Assembly (NCBI RefSeq): GCF_032878955.1 | Contig: NZ_CP043839.1 | Span: forward strand, 2,108,001 to 2,172,000 | Direction: 5' to 3' | Source: Butyricimonas paravirosa | GTDB lineage: Bacteria; Bacteroidota; Bacteroidia; Bacteroidales; Marinifilaceae | DNA: 64,000 nucleotides | In this document: positions 17,461-27,500 of the stretch, in pieces | Position numbering within the stretch: the first letter of the stretch is position 1 | Layout of the letters: each line of letters starts with the position of its first letter | Made by a program: the position numbers and the translations under genes | The notes under the pieces: generated by a model | The model's database searches: none | What the model was told of the DNA's origin: nothing | The model's input: only the letters and a program-made list of their open reading frames with translations

Positions 17461-18384
17461 ATGGAAGAGTCGATCTTGAAAGTAGAGAGACTGTCCCATC
17501 GCTACAGCGTTCAATGGGCGGTGCGGGACATCAGTTTAGAAATTAGTAAAAACGGCATTTACGGCCTATTAGGTTCCAACGGGGCCGGCAAGTCAACGAT
17601 GATGAATATCATCTGCGGTGTTCTCAAGCAAACAGAAGGAAGCGTCCATATCAAAGGGATCAATATGCGGGAGAACCCAGTAGCAGCCAAACGCCATATC
17701 GGCTTTCTGCCACAGCAACCACCGCTGCAAATGGACTTGACAGTGGAAGAGTATTTGGAGTATTGTTCCTTCATGCGTGACGTTCCCTCTAAAGAGGTAA
17801 ACAAGGCTATTGATAAAGCTCTCGATCGCTGCGGTATCTCTCATTTTCGTAAACGAGTGATTCACAACCTTTCCGGTGGATACCAACAACGAGTGGGTAT
17901 AGCCCAAGCCATCATTCATGAACCCGCCATAGTCGTGCTGGACGAGCCGACGAATGGTCTGGATCCCAACCAAATCGTAGAGGTACGCCACTTAATCAAG
18001 GATATTGCCCAAGATCGTACAGTAATCCTTTCCACCCATATTTTACCGGAAGTGCAGGCCACATGTGAATACATTCGTATGATCGAGCAGGGAACACTGG
18101 TATTCTCCGGTAGCGTGGACGAGTTTGATAATTATATCGTCCCTAGTACCGTGGAAGTATCACTGATCGCCCGCCCACCAGTGGAAGATTTACGATCCGG
18201 AATCCCGGGTGTACTTCAAGTGGAAGAATTAGGAGGAACAAGGTACCGCCTTCACTTTGCCGATGCACAGGAGGCATTGGAAAGGGTAGCCGAGGTGAGC
18301 GCAACCCGTGGCTGGCGGTTAAATGAATTGAACATGGAGAAAAGTTCGCTGGATGCCATATTTGCAGAGTTATCAAAAAAATAA
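17461..18384 (+). CDS. ABC transporter ATP-binding protein (GldA/CcmA-like)
   Basis: A 307-residue ATPase that powers the membrane protein encoded 26 nt downstream. Walker A GSNGAGKST at 38-46, Q-loop near 85 (FLPQQ), signature LSGGY at 137-141, Walker B IVVLDE at 157-162 and switch His193 in STHIL are all intact. The C-terminal 90 residues form a regulatory extension of the type found in GldA-like and ABC-2 exporters. The partner is a GldF-GldG-like fusion, so this is an exporter- or mechano-type ABC system rather than an importer with a binding protein. Its placement behind a SusCD pair is unusual. Confidence 0.95.
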   Translation: MEESILKVERLSHRYSVQWAVRDISLEISKNGIYGLLGSNGAGKSTMMNIICGVLKQTEGSVHIKGINMRENPVAAKRHIGFLPQQPPLQMDLTVEEYLEYCSFMRDVPSKEVNKAIDKALDRCGISHFRKRVIHNLSGGYQQRVGIAQAIIHEPAIVVLDEPTNGLDPNQIVEVRHLIKDIAQDRTVILSTHILPEVQATCEYIRMIEQGTLVFSGSVDEFDNYIVPSTVEVSLIARPPVEDLRSGIPGVLQVEELGGTRYRLHFADAQEALERVAEVSATRGWRLNELNMEKSSLDAIFAELSKK

Positions 18385-18410
18385 CGTAATCCATAAAGAA
18401 AAAGATAGAA

Positions 18411-20708
18411 ATGAAAAAGATTTTCAAGATAGCAAAAATGGAGCTGCAAACGCTCTTTTATTCACCAATAGCATGGTTGATTCTTGTGATTTTTGCCTTC
18501 CAGACGGTAACAAATTTCATGGGGAATATAGAATCGTATGTACAATCCCAAGAACTGGGTTACCCGGTATCATCGATCACGACCAGATTGTTTGCCAGTC
18601 CTTGGGGTGGATTATTCACGACCGTACAAGGTTACCTCTACCTTTACATCCCACTTTTAACCATGGGACTGATGAGCCGGGAATTAAGTAGTGGTTCAAT
18701 CAAGTTGTTGTACTCATCACCCGTGACAAATTGGCAAATTATCCTTGGGAAATATCTCTCGATGATGATCTACGGGTTGGCACTAATTTTTGTATTACTG
18801 GTCATCGCATTGTTCGGCTCTTTCACAATTAAAGATTTCGATTTTCCAATGGTTTTGTCTGGTTTGTTGGGTCTCTACTTTTTGATTTGCGCTTATGCCG
18901 CAGTAGGTCTATTTATGTCGAGTTTGACGTCATACCAAGTGGTAGCAGCTATCATGACTCTGGTTGTACTCGGTTTATTGAGTTACGTGAAAAATTTGTG
19001 GCAGGAATTCGAGTTAGTACGAGAAATCACCTACTGGCTTTCCATCTCGGGACGTTCCGGGGAATTTATTCGCGGTTTGATTTGCAGCGAAGATGTGATT
19101 TATTTCATCACGGTATCAGCCTTGTTCTTAGTTTTAACGGTAATCCGCTTACAAGCAAACCGCCAGAAAGCACCTTGGACAATGACGATCGGAAAGTACT
19201 CAAGTGTATTGTTGATCGCCAGCGTAATCGGATATTTCTCTTCCCGCCCAGCATTGATGACCTATTATGATGCCACGGCAACGAAATCAAACACGCTGAC
19301 GGAGAATAGTCAAGACGTGGTGGCGAAGATGAAAGGCGGTTTAACAATCACGACATACGTGAATGCTCTGGATTTAAACGACTTGTGGACGGCCATGCCT
19401 GCACAGGTAAAGCAGGATCAAGAACGGTTCCGCCAATACGTGCGCTTTAAACCGGAAATCAAGATGAAATACGTGTACTATTACGACACGGTCATTGACC
19501 CTCGACAAGATGAGCGATGGCCGGATAAAAACACGCAAGAACGGTTCCAAGAGATTGTGAAAGGTTATCATTTGGACTCCACGATGTTCCTCGCACCGAC
19601 AACCATCCGCAAGCAGATTGATTTGTGGCCGGAAGGCAACAGGTTCGTGCGTTTACTGGAACGGGAAAGTGGAGAAAAGACATTCCTGCGTGTATATAAC
19701 GATATGTATCATCATCCATTCGAAACAGAGATCACGGCCGCTTTCAAACGTTTAGTGATGGAATTACCAAAAGTCGGATTCTTGACAGGCCACGGCGAAC
19801 GGGACGTGAAAAAAATCGGCGACCGAGATTACAATACTTTCACTTGGGACAAACCCTTCCGTAACTCCTTGTTGAATCAAGGCTTCGATGTAGAGGAAGT
19901 AAACCTGAACAGTCCGATCCCGAAAGACATTAATATCTTGGTGATCGCCGAGATGAGAAGCGAACTACTCCCTACTCAAAAAACGAATCTAGATCAATAT
20001 ATCGCTCGTGGTGGTAATTTAATGATTTTAAGCGAACCCAAACGCAAGGAATATATGGACCCACTATTGGCCGAGTTTGGCGTAAAATTGGTACCCGGGC
20101 AACTGGTGAGCATCTCGGAAGATCACGCCCCCGACTTAGTGGTAGTAAAACCGACGAAAGAGGGACAAGAATTGATTTACCACTTCGATCAGATGGCTAA
20201 ATTGGAGTATGTAGTGGTAAATCCCGGAGTGTCCGGTTTGGAATTTAACCCAGAGAAAGGATACAAGGCAATACCGCTATTCGTGACCGACTCGCTGGTG
20301 TGGAACGAAATGCAAACCACCGATTTCGTAGACGACACGGCCCGCTTGAATCCAGACCTAGGGGAAGTACAACAACGTTATAACACGACCTTGGCTCTAA
20401 CTCGCAAGGTGAACGGAAGGACACAAAAAGTAATGGTATTTGGAGATGCAGATTGTATCAGTAACGGTGAATTGAGTTCCGGCCACAAGGGAATCCGGGC
20501 CAGCAACTTCACATTAATCCCGGGTAGTTTCTTCTGGTTGTCCGACGAAGAAGTACCTATTGACGTGCGCCGTCCAACCCCTCCTGATGACTTGGTTTAT
20601 CTCAGCGAAAAAGAGGCCTCCACGTGGACAATTATTCTGCGATGGATCATCCCGGCGTTAATGATTATTTTGGCTTTCGTGATTTGGTTGCGTCGACGAG
20701 GGAGATAA
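18411..20708 (+). CDS. ABC-2 permease fused to a GldG-like auxiliary domain
   Basis: A 765-residue inner-membrane protein. Residues about 1-250 form a six-helix ABC-2 permease of GldF type with the conserved loop SRELSSGSIKLLYSSPVTNW. A seventh membrane segment near 262-278 leads to a large periplasmic GldG/ABC_transp_aux-type domain (about 285-720: LTENSQDVVAKMK, VGFLTGHGERDV, IARGGNLMILSEP, VMVFGDADCISNGE) and a C-terminal anchor (about 737-758) followed by RRRGR. GldF and GldG are usually separate genes in gliding Bacteroidetes; fused forms occur in non-gliding relatives. With the upstream ATPase it should make a complete transporter. No gliding gene (gldB, gldH-N) is nearby, so motility is unlikely. 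Confidence 0.92.
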   Translation: MKKIFKIAKMELQTLFYSPIAWLILVIFAFQTVTNFMGNIESYVQSQELGYPVSSITTRLFASPWGGLFTTVQGYLYLYIPLLTMGLMSRELSSGSIKLLYSSPVTNWQIILGKYLSMMIYGLALIFVLLVIALFGSFTIKDFDFPMVLSGLLGLYFLICAYAAVGLFMSSLTSYQVVAAIMTLVVLGLLSYVKNLWQEFELVREITYWLSISGRSGEFIRGLICSEDVIYFITVSALFLVLTVIRLQANRQKAPWTMTIGKYSSVLLIASVIGYFSSRPALMTYYDATATKSNTLTENSQDVVAKMKGGLTITTYVNALDLNDLWTAMPAQVKQDQERFRQYVRFKPEIKMKYVYYYDTVIDPRQDERWPDKNTQERFQEIVKGYHLDSTMFLAPTTIRKQIDLWPEGNRFVRLLERESGEKTFLRVYNDMYHHPFETEITAAFKRLVMELPKVGFLTGHGERDVKKIGDRDYNTFTWDKPFRNSLLNQGFDVEEVNLNSPIPKDINILVIAEMRSELLPTQKTNLDQYIARGGNLMILSEPKRKEYMDPLLAEFGVKLVPGQLVSISEDHAPDLVVVKPTKEGQELIYHFDQMAKLEYVVVNPGVSGLEFNPEKGYKAIPLFVTDSLVWNEMQTTDFVDDTARLNPDLGEVQQRYNTTLALTRKVNGRTQKVMVFGDADCISNGELSSGHKGIRASNFTLIPGSFFWLSDEEVPIDVRRPTPPDDLVYLSEKEASTWTIILRWIIPALMIILAFVIWLRRRGR

Positions 20709-21048
20709 CGGAAATAAAGTAAAGCTTTAGATCAAATGGCGTGTGAAGCGAAACTCAATTTTAGCGACACACGCCAAATTTGAAATGCTTGTGAACTTCC
20801 CAAGAAGGAGGTCTGCTAAAATATTACAAAGTAAGTAGATCTATTGAAATAATATTCAGATAAGTATTCTTCTCCGACATACTTGAGGTGAACCCACGCT
20901 TCATCCTCGCTCGTGAGCGAAGATGTACCGAACTTGTACCGAGAGTGAAGCGAGAGTGTCTCCTATTTTCATCGACATTACAACAGATGTTGACCGCATG
21001 ATGTTACAATTTCCTGCCATGCAATAAAAACTATTCATAATTTCACGT
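20709..21048. other. Non-coding stretch with a strong dyad
   Basis: No gene is visible in 340 bases. TGGCGTGTG (20737-20745) pairs perfectly with CACACGCCA (20768-20776), extended by TCAAA/TTTGA; with no T-run this is a structured 3' end rather than a classical terminator for the ABC genes. A second palindrome, TCGCTC-GT-GAGCGA, lies at 20907-20920. Confidence 0.45.
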
Positions 21049-21435
21049 TTATAGCATCTGTGTCGCTTTATCTACGGTAACTTCAAATACCCTAGTAAGA
21101 AAGGGAAATTTCTTTTTCATATATTCATATTCATCACCAGAACTGATATATCGAGCCGTTCCCGTGACAATAAAACCTGTTCCCTGATAATCCTTATAGC
21201 CTAAAACTTCTCTACTACCTAATGCCAGTTTTATTTTGTTATTCACATTAACATTCTTTTCAGTCTTCCTAAAACCGTAGGCTGGGATGAGAAGGCGTTT
21301 GTCATCTGTAACCACGATATAAGAATTCCATGTATTAACAATATGAGGTTCAACACCCCATGACATAACAGTCACAACACCTTCATGTTCTAATACATCG
21401 AAGAATTTTTCGGGTAATCTTTTGTTTTCGTTCAT
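21049..21435 (-). CDS. Pyridoxamine 5'-phosphate oxidase family (FMN-binding split barrel) protein
   Basis: A 128-residue soluble protein with the split beta-barrel flavin-binding pattern: a first helix (PEKFFDVLEHEGVVTVMSW), NTWNSYIVVTDDKRLLIPAYGFRKTEKNV in the FMN phosphate-binding region, and IKLALGSREVLGYKDYQGTGFIVTGTARY in the core strands. Short members of this family bind FMN or heme and act as small flavoproteins; the precise reaction is not known. It is a single-gene unit on the minus strand between locus 2 and a small gene. The length is near the lower limit of the family. Confidence 0.85.
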   Translation of the reverse strand: MNENKRLPEKFFDVLEHEGVVTVMSWGVEPHIVNTWNSYIVVTDDKRLLIPAYGFRKTEKNVNVNNKIKLALGSREVLGYKDYQGTGFIVTGTARYISSGDEYEYMKKKFPFLTRVFEVTVDKATQML

Positions 21436-21578
21436 ATTTTTTTCAACTTGATTATTTTGTCTGGATATATTTACTTATTCTAATATGTACGTATCAAAAG
21501 GCTTTTTGTTACTTTGCCCATGCAAAATTTAACTTCGTCGTTCAAGATGGGATTCCTCCTATTCTCCCCAAGTCGACA

Positions 21579-21803
21579 TCAATCCGGTATCTTCACTTTC
21601 TTTGGTTCTTCATGCTGAAACCGCTCAAATTCCCGTAATACTAATACCATATCATTAACGAATTCATCACTACATCCCTTTTCAATCGCAGTCTGCAAGT
21701 ACGTCTTTAATGTCGCTATCGCACACACGTCTTTTCCCGTCAAAACAAATGCCGGAACATCCTCCGTTAAGCATTTATGCAGAACTTGATGTTGATCTTT
21801 CAT
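21579..21803 (-). CDS. Small conserved-looking cytosolic protein, unknown function
   Basis: A 74-residue acidic, helix-rich protein without signal peptide: HKCLTEDVPAFVLTGKDVCAIATLKTYLQTAIEKGCSDEFVNDMVLVLREFERF. The composition and the helix pattern look like a real protein. It reads leftward and is divergent from the DUF4251 gene. I do not recognise a family with certainty. Confidence 0.7.
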   Translation of the reverse strand: MKDQHQVLHKCLTEDVPAFVLTGKDVCAIATLKTYLQTAIEKGCSDEFVNDMVLVLREFERFQHEEPKKVKIPD

Positions 21804-21942
21804 TTTATTTCAATTTATTATTTACTATATGCGAAGATACGACATCTTTAAGTTGTTATCGCCATCCGACACCACAAAAACAGTATTTTATAAAACATCA
21901 TTATTCTCTTCCCCGTAGAAAAGCAATAAAACATAAAGTATT

Positions 21943-22518
21943 ATGAAACACATCACTACACTCATCGCATTAGCCCTAGTGCTAGGCTCACTAGCGCCTC
22001 TTACCGCTCAAAACAAAATGACGGCAAAGGAAAAACGTACGCAAACCAGACAAGAGCGTAAAATCGCTCAACAAAAAGTAAAAGAAGAATTGTACCAAGA
22101 CGCTGTTCGTGCTTTAGAAAACAACACGTTCGTACTAGAGGCCAATCGACTGATCTTCAAGCGAGGTAGATCGGCAAATGTCAGTTCAATCAAAAATTTC
22201 ATTTCCATGGCAAACAAAAAAGCCACGGTGCAAGTAAGTTTTGACACCCCTCGCCCACTTCAAAACGGGTTGGGTGGTTTTACCGTAGAAGGCAATGTTT
22301 CAGACATCCGGATGAAAAAGGATAAAAAAGGAAGTATCATTTATAGCTTTCTCGTCCAAGGAGTCAGCATTTCCGCACAAGTCAGCCTCACCCTTCACCG
22401 GGGTTCAAATAATGTATCGGCAAACATCTCACCTTCATTCCACTCCAATACACTCACCATGACCGGAGAATTAGTGACACAAGAAAAAGCTCGTGTCTTT
22501 GAAGGATTTAAACGTTAA
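21943..22518 (+). CDS. DUF4251-family exported protein
   Basis: A 191-residue exported protein. The signal peptide (about 1-22, LALVLGSLAPLTAQ) is followed by a charged helical stretch (TAKEKRTQTRQERKIAQQKVKEELYQDAVRAL) and a beta-rich domain with FVLEANRLIFKRGRSANVSSIKNFISMANKKATVQ, the pattern of DUF4251 proteins of Bacteroidetes. The fold is thought to be a periplasmic or outer-membrane beta structure; no function is known. It is a monocistronic gene closed by a good terminator at 22570-22614. Confidence 0.9.
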   Translation: MKHITTLIALALVLGSLAPLTAQNKMTAKEKRTQTRQERKIAQQKVKEELYQDAVRALENNTFVLEANRLIFKRGRSANVSSIKNFISMANKKATVQVSFDTPRPLQNGLGGFTVEGNVSDIRMKKDKKGSIIYSFLVQGVSISAQVSLTLHRGSNNVSANISPSFHSNTLTMTGELVTQEKARVFEGFKR

Positions 22519-22569
22519 ATCTACATCTGATTACTTTTAAAAGACAATGTTTTTCGAAAATAACAAAGA

Positions 22570-22614
22570 CCCTTTTCCGATTCTAAGTAAAGAACCAAGA
22601 AAAGGGTTTCTTTT
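22570..22614 (+). terminator. Terminator after the DUF4251 gene
   Basis: CCCTTTTC (22570-22577) pairs with GAAAAGGG (22599-22606) and is followed by TTTCTTTT. The loop is long (21 nt), but stem and T-run are clear. Confidence 0.75.
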
Positions 22615-22691
22615 ATAAAGACAAAATAAATAATGAAAATCTCACTTACTGTTTTTTTGTGTAAAGTACTAAAAAAAGAAATTTATTAATA

Positions 22692-22699
22692 TACATTTG
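22692..22699 (+). promoter_or_regulatory. -7 box for sigma factor, locus 3
   Basis: TACATTTG fits TAnnTTTG exactly and sits 41 nt before the start. No TTG box is at the normal distance. The string ACATTTGCAG recurs in the locus 1 sigma promoter (3693-3702). Confidence 0.55.
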
Positions 22700-22740
22700 C
22701 AGAAGGAATTCCGGTCGAAACGAGAAAAAAGCTTTAACTC

Positions 22741-23313
22741 ATGGAGAAAAGTGAAAAAGAAATAATAGAACGCTTGAATGCAAAAGATAAACAAGCATTC
22801 GAATACGTCTTTATCCAATTTTACAACTCATTGTGTTATTTTGCAGACAAATATGTCTGCGATAAAGAAGCAGCTCAAGATATTGTTCAGGAAGTCTTTA
22901 CCTGGTTTTATGAAAAAAGGAACTCTTTTGACAGTTTACTAGCTGTTAAATCCTATCTTTACGGAAGCGTGTATAACAAAGCAATAAATTTTTTGAAGAC
23001 CAACCGGAACCAAGCTGCAATTCGGGAAAAGATGAAAAACTTTCTTTCCGAGGAAGATAACAGTTATGAAGAATTTCAGATTGAAACAGAGGTATTCGAG
23101 GAAATATTTCAAGCTATTGAAGAACTTCCAACCGAATGTAAGCGCATCTTCAAAATGAGTTACATTGAAGGGAAAAGTACGAAATCAATTATGGAAACTC
23201 TAGAGATCGCTGAATCCACGATAAAGACACAACGCCAAAGAGCAAAGAAAATACTGAAAGACAGGCTAAAACACCTTTACCCTCTGGCTGTCGCAATTTT
23301 TTCTATAAATTAA
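22741..23313 (+). CDS. ECF (sigma-70 family) RNA polymerase sigma factor, locus 3
   Basis: A 190-residue sigma factor at the head of locus 3, here co-directional with its FecR (55-nt gap), SusC and SusD. Region 2: EYVFIQFYNSLCYFADKYVCDKEAAQDIVQEVFTWFYEKR. Region 4: IEELPTECKRIFKMSYIEGKSTKSIMETLEIAESTIKTQRQRAKKIL, with a clear helix-turn-helix. The combination matches the SusC/FecR-linked ECF class of Bacteroidetes. Being on the same strand as its targets it could be autoregulated. Confidence 0.95.
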   Translation: MEKSEKEIIERLNAKDKQAFEYVFIQFYNSLCYFADKYVCDKEAAQDIVQEVFTWFYEKRNSFDSLLAVKSYLYGSVYNKAINFLKTNRNQAAIREKMKNFLSEEDNSYEEFQIETEVFEEIFQAIEELPTECKRIFKMSYIEGKSTKSIMETLEIAESTIKTQRQRAKKILKDRLKHLYPLAVAIFSIN

Positions 23314-23368
23314 TTCATTTTTTTGTCATCCTTTTTCCTTTTCATTTGCTTTATAAGAAAAAGAAAAA

Positions 23369-24505
23369 ATGAAATTAGCCGAAAGAAAAAAGATAGCGCA
23401 CCTGATGTTTCTCTCTCTCTTTGACTTGATAGACGAAGAGAAGCGGTCGGAATTAAATAAATGGTTGAAAAAAAGAAAAGAAAATCAAACACTTTTTCAA
23501 CACCTAGAAGATCCTGCTTATCAATCACAACATTTTTCAAGATACACACAATTCAACGCTATTGAAGGATGGGAAAAAGTAGAACCTCGGTTAAAATCAA
23601 AATCCAATAACCGATTCTATCGTTTATTACCTTATGCTGCAATCTTAATTCTATGCATCGGAATTATTACCTTTTTACGCACAAATTCCCCTCAAACGAA
23701 CATTCCCGTATCCCTGCATAAAAACATATCGAACCCTACAGTCCGCTTGGTAATGGAAGACGGAAATACGCTGGAATTAAACACGACAGATTCCTCTCAA
23801 AGACTTGAACACGAGGATTTCAAGAGCGATGGAAAACAACTTGTTTACAAACATACAGAATCCTCCGGCTCTCCACGTTTCCATTTACTACAAGTGCCCA
23901 GAGGTGGAGAATATGCTCTGGTATTGGCAGACGGAACACGAGTATGGTTAAATGCGGAAACTGAATTAAGTTATCCCAGTTATTTTTCAGGAAAAGACCG
24001 AAGAGTCAAGCTAAAAGGAGAGGCTTATTTTGAAGTCACCGCAGACACTTCCATGCCTTTCATTGTTGAAACAAAACATTTACAAATCAACGTTTTAGGG
24101 ACCTCATTCAACATTTCAGCTTATCCCGACGAATCGCACCATGCAACACTCGCCAAAGGAAAGATCAAAGCAATATATGAAGAGAAACAAGTGATATTAT
24201 CCCCCGGAGAACAAGCCTTATTAACAGATTCAGGCATGATCGTACATGCGGTCGATATCGCCACTTATACAAGTTGGAAAGAAAGAAGGTTCGTATTCAA
24301 GAATAAACCCTTACAAGAAGTTGCCCGGGATTTGGAACGCTGGTATAATGTTCGCCTCACTATTCGTCAGGATGCTCAACCAATACGTTTAACAGCAAAT
24401 TTACCCAAATACGAAAATATAGAGAAAATATTACATATCATCGAAAATATTGCCCGTGTAAAATGTGAAACAAATGATCAAGAAATTATTATAAAACCAG
24501 AATGA
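23369..24505 (+). CDS. FecR-family anti-sigma factor, locus 3
   Basis: A 378-residue anti-sigma factor with cytoplasmic domain about 1-82, one membrane segment about 86-103 (LLPYAAILILCIGIITFL) and a periplasmic FecR domain: VPRGGEYALVLADGTRVWLN, LKGEAYFEVTADTSMPFIVE, QINVLGTSFNISAY. The C-terminal domain ends with NDQEIIIKPE. It lies between its sigma factor and SusC. Its N-terminal domain is somewhat divergent (WLKKRKENQTLFQHL) from those of loci 1, 2 and 4, which may reflect specificity for its own sigma factor. Confidence 0.96.
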   Translation: MKLAERKKIAHLMFLSLFDLIDEEKRSELNKWLKKRKENQTLFQHLEDPAYQSQHFSRYTQFNAIEGWEKVEPRLKSKSNNRFYRLLPYAAILILCIGIITFLRTNSPQTNIPVSLHKNISNPTVRLVMEDGNTLELNTTDSSQRLEHEDFKSDGKQLVYKHTESSGSPRFHLLQVPRGGEYALVLADGTRVWLNAETELSYPSYFSGKDRRVKLKGEAYFEVTADTSMPFIVETKHLQINVLGTSFNISAYPDESHHATLAKGKIKAIYEEKQVILSPGEQALLTDSGMIVHAVDIATYTSWKERRFVFKNKPLQEVARDLERWYNVRLTIRQDAQPIRLTANLPKYENIEKILHIIENIARVKCETNDQEIIIKPE

Positions 24506-24508
24506 AAA

Positions 24509-24569
24509 ACAGGAAAGTATTAGCACTACTTCCCTGTAAGTAATCAATTAATTCCCTATTGGCGTAGGG
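24509..24569 (+). promoter_or_regulatory. Two stem-loops between FecR and SusC, locus 3
   Basis: ACAGGAAAGTA (24509-24519) pairs with TACTTCCCTGT (24527-24537) with one mismatch; CCCTA (24554-24558) pairs with TAGGG (24565-24569). The arrangement parallels locus 2. No T-run follows either hairpin. Confidence 0.55.
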
Positions 24570-24596
24570 TCATATTATTAATTCAAACACAAAGTT

Positions 24597-27500
24597 ATGA
24601 AAAAGAATCAAGAATTTGATGTTGGAAGAAGTTCCAGCATGATAAAAAAGATTTGCGTGATGATGAAATTAGTCGTATGCTTACTGACATTGGGCTTCTC
24701 AACCGTAATGGGCAGTACCAATGCACAAGTGAAATTAAGTTTGTCGCTGACAAACGCAACACTACCGGAAATATTCGAAGAGATTTCCCGACAAACTGGT
24801 TATCACTTTGCATATAGTGATAACCTGCTGGAAAAACAACAACGAATAACGATCTCTTTTAATCAAACTGATCTGGATGTTGTTTTACAAACTTGTTTAA
24901 AAGAAACAGGATTAGGCTACCGTGTAGAAGACAAGATCGTCATGATCTCGTCCAAATTCGCCTTACCTCAGGAACAGGATACCAAACGGGAAATCCGAGG
25001 TATGGTACGGGACAAGGAAGGTCTACCTCTTCCGGGAGTGACCGTTTTAATTAAAGGTACCACTCAAGGCGTAGCCACACACCACGATGGAACTTTTGGT
25101 TTTATGCTCCCCCAAAAAGGAAAAACGACACTGGTATTTTCATTTGTCGGTATGCAAACACAAGAAGTTGTTGTTGACGAAAAAGACAAATTAATAGAAA
25201 TTACACTAGAAGCCGCCTCCGAGGATCTTCAAGAAGTAGTGGTCACTGGATATTCATCCTTACCCAAAGAACGCGCGACAGGATCTATCAACGTTATTTC
25301 AAAAAAGCAATTGGACAAACCTACAACAAACTTTGCTTCAAGGTTAATCGGAACAACTGCGGGATTGGCATCTACTCTTGATTCGGAGGGGAACCCAACT
25401 TTTGAAATACGAGGACAAACGTCCCTATACGCAAACGCACAACCCCTGCTTGTCGTTGACGGCTTTCCCGTGGAAGGTGGTTTTAACAGTATCAATCCGA
25501 ATGATGTTGAAAGCGTTACGATACTAAAAGATGCTGCTGCCGCCTCTATTTGGGGAGCCAGAGCCGCCAACGGGGTTATCGTAGTGACCACAAAAAAAGC
25601 CGAAGCTGGTAATCGGTTGAAAGTAGAACTAAGTGGCTTCGTAAAATTCAGCCCAAAATTGGATCTCAATTACGTTAATCCTTTGGCTAGTTCTTCCGAA
25701 ACAATAGATTACGAGCAAATGGCTTTTGACCGTTGGAGTACCACCCAGAATAACGGTAATCTGCAACGAGATTATTACATGGCTTATTCTCAAGGGTTAA
25801 CAGCATTAAATGAATACCGTCTGGGGAATATCACAGAAATTGAGAAAAACGATATTTTAAATGCCCTCCGCAAGAATGACAATCGTGGCCAAATCAAGCA
25901 TCATATGCTGGTCGTACCTCTAAGCCAACAATATAACCTTACCGTATCAAGCGCTTCACAACGTAGTAGCAATATATTCTCTTTTATGTTCTCTGACCAT
26001 CAATCCCAATTCAAAAATACGGATTCACAAGAATATATGCTAAACTACCGAAATTTTGCCAAGATCACGAAATGGATGGACTTCTCCCTTTCCGGAATGT
26101 TACATTATAGCAAAGACAATAATAACGGTTGCTCATTAGCCACGATCCAAGCTCTTTCTCCCTATGATATGCTGATAGACGAAAACGGAGATTATCTGAA
26201 TGTTATTAACGATTATTACCAACCTATCATTGAGAACCAAGTCCCTGTTGAAAAATTCCCTTATTCAGACTGGAGTTATAACCCTCTTTCAGAAATGGAT
26301 AACCGTGATCTTACCACGCAAAAACTAAATATTCGTTTGCAGGCAGGAATTACCTTGCAATTATTGAAAGGACTTTCTTATGATGCGAAAGTACAGTATG
26401 AAATTTTACAAGACGAAAGCCGAAATCTATACAAAGAAGGTTCATATTACGTCAGGAATCTTGTGAACACATCATCGACATGGAATAAGACCGACGGAAC
26501 CGTCACCCCGAACCTGATGAAAGGAGATATACTCGAAGAGCGTCAAGTCCGGACAACCGGGTATAATTTCCGTAATCAACTGAATTTTAGTAGAAGATTC
26601 GACAAACATGAAATCGATGCTATCGCCGGAACAGAGATAAGCAATACAATTATCAAAGGAACTGCCTCCCCGACTGTTTACGGGTATAATGATGATCGGT
26701 TAACAGTAGGAACATTCCCCAACGGGACAACCGTGAAGGACTGGATGGGCTATAACAAAACATTTTACTACACGCCCAGTTATTCTTATCTGACTAGCCG
26801 ATACTTCTCTCTATATGGCAATGTCGCATACACATTCGATAGCAAGTACACGTTATCGGGTAGCGTCCGCACGGATGCCTCGAACTTAATCACAGACGAT
26901 CCCAAATACCGTTATTCGCCATTCTGGTCAATAGGACTCCGCTGGCAACTCTATCGGGAAAAATTCATGACAAGTATCGAGTGGTTGGATCGCCTAACTT
27001 TACGTGTAACCTATGGTTATAACGGTAACGTAGATAATAGTACTTCTTTTAGACCCTTGATTTCACTACAATCTACCCCGGACCTTTACACGAACGAGAA
27101 CGTAGCCACTATCGTCAGTTTCGGTAATCCGACTCTCCGTTGGGAGAAAGTAGGGACTCTCAATATCGGATTTGATTATTCCATATTTGCTGGGAAACTA
27201 CTCGGGAAACTGGATTATTACCGGAAAGACGGGAAAGACTTACTAGCTAAAATTTCTATCCCTTCCATTAACGGGACGACCAGCCAGAAGTTTAACAATG
27301 CTGCCATGCAGAATCATGGTATCGAATTAGAAATCGGAACCACACTTGCCATCACAGAAAATATAGAATGGCAAGGCAATCTGAATTTCGCTTGGAACCG
27401 TAACAAGATCACAAAACTATTCAAACAGAATTACACTTCTTCCGACCTAGCTTACGGAGACGCCACCAGTGCCTACGTAGAAGGAAAAAATTCACAAACT

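Noticed and set aside
17461..20708. Gliding motility role for the GldA/F/G-like genes
   Set aside because: None of the other gliding or type IX secretion genes is present here, and fused GldFG-like proteins occur in non-gliding gut species.
20870..21010. Repetitive-looking segment with GAGCGAAG/GAAGCGAG words considered as a mobile repeat
   Set aside because: Only a 6-bp palindrome is solid; no terminal repeats or second copy in the window.
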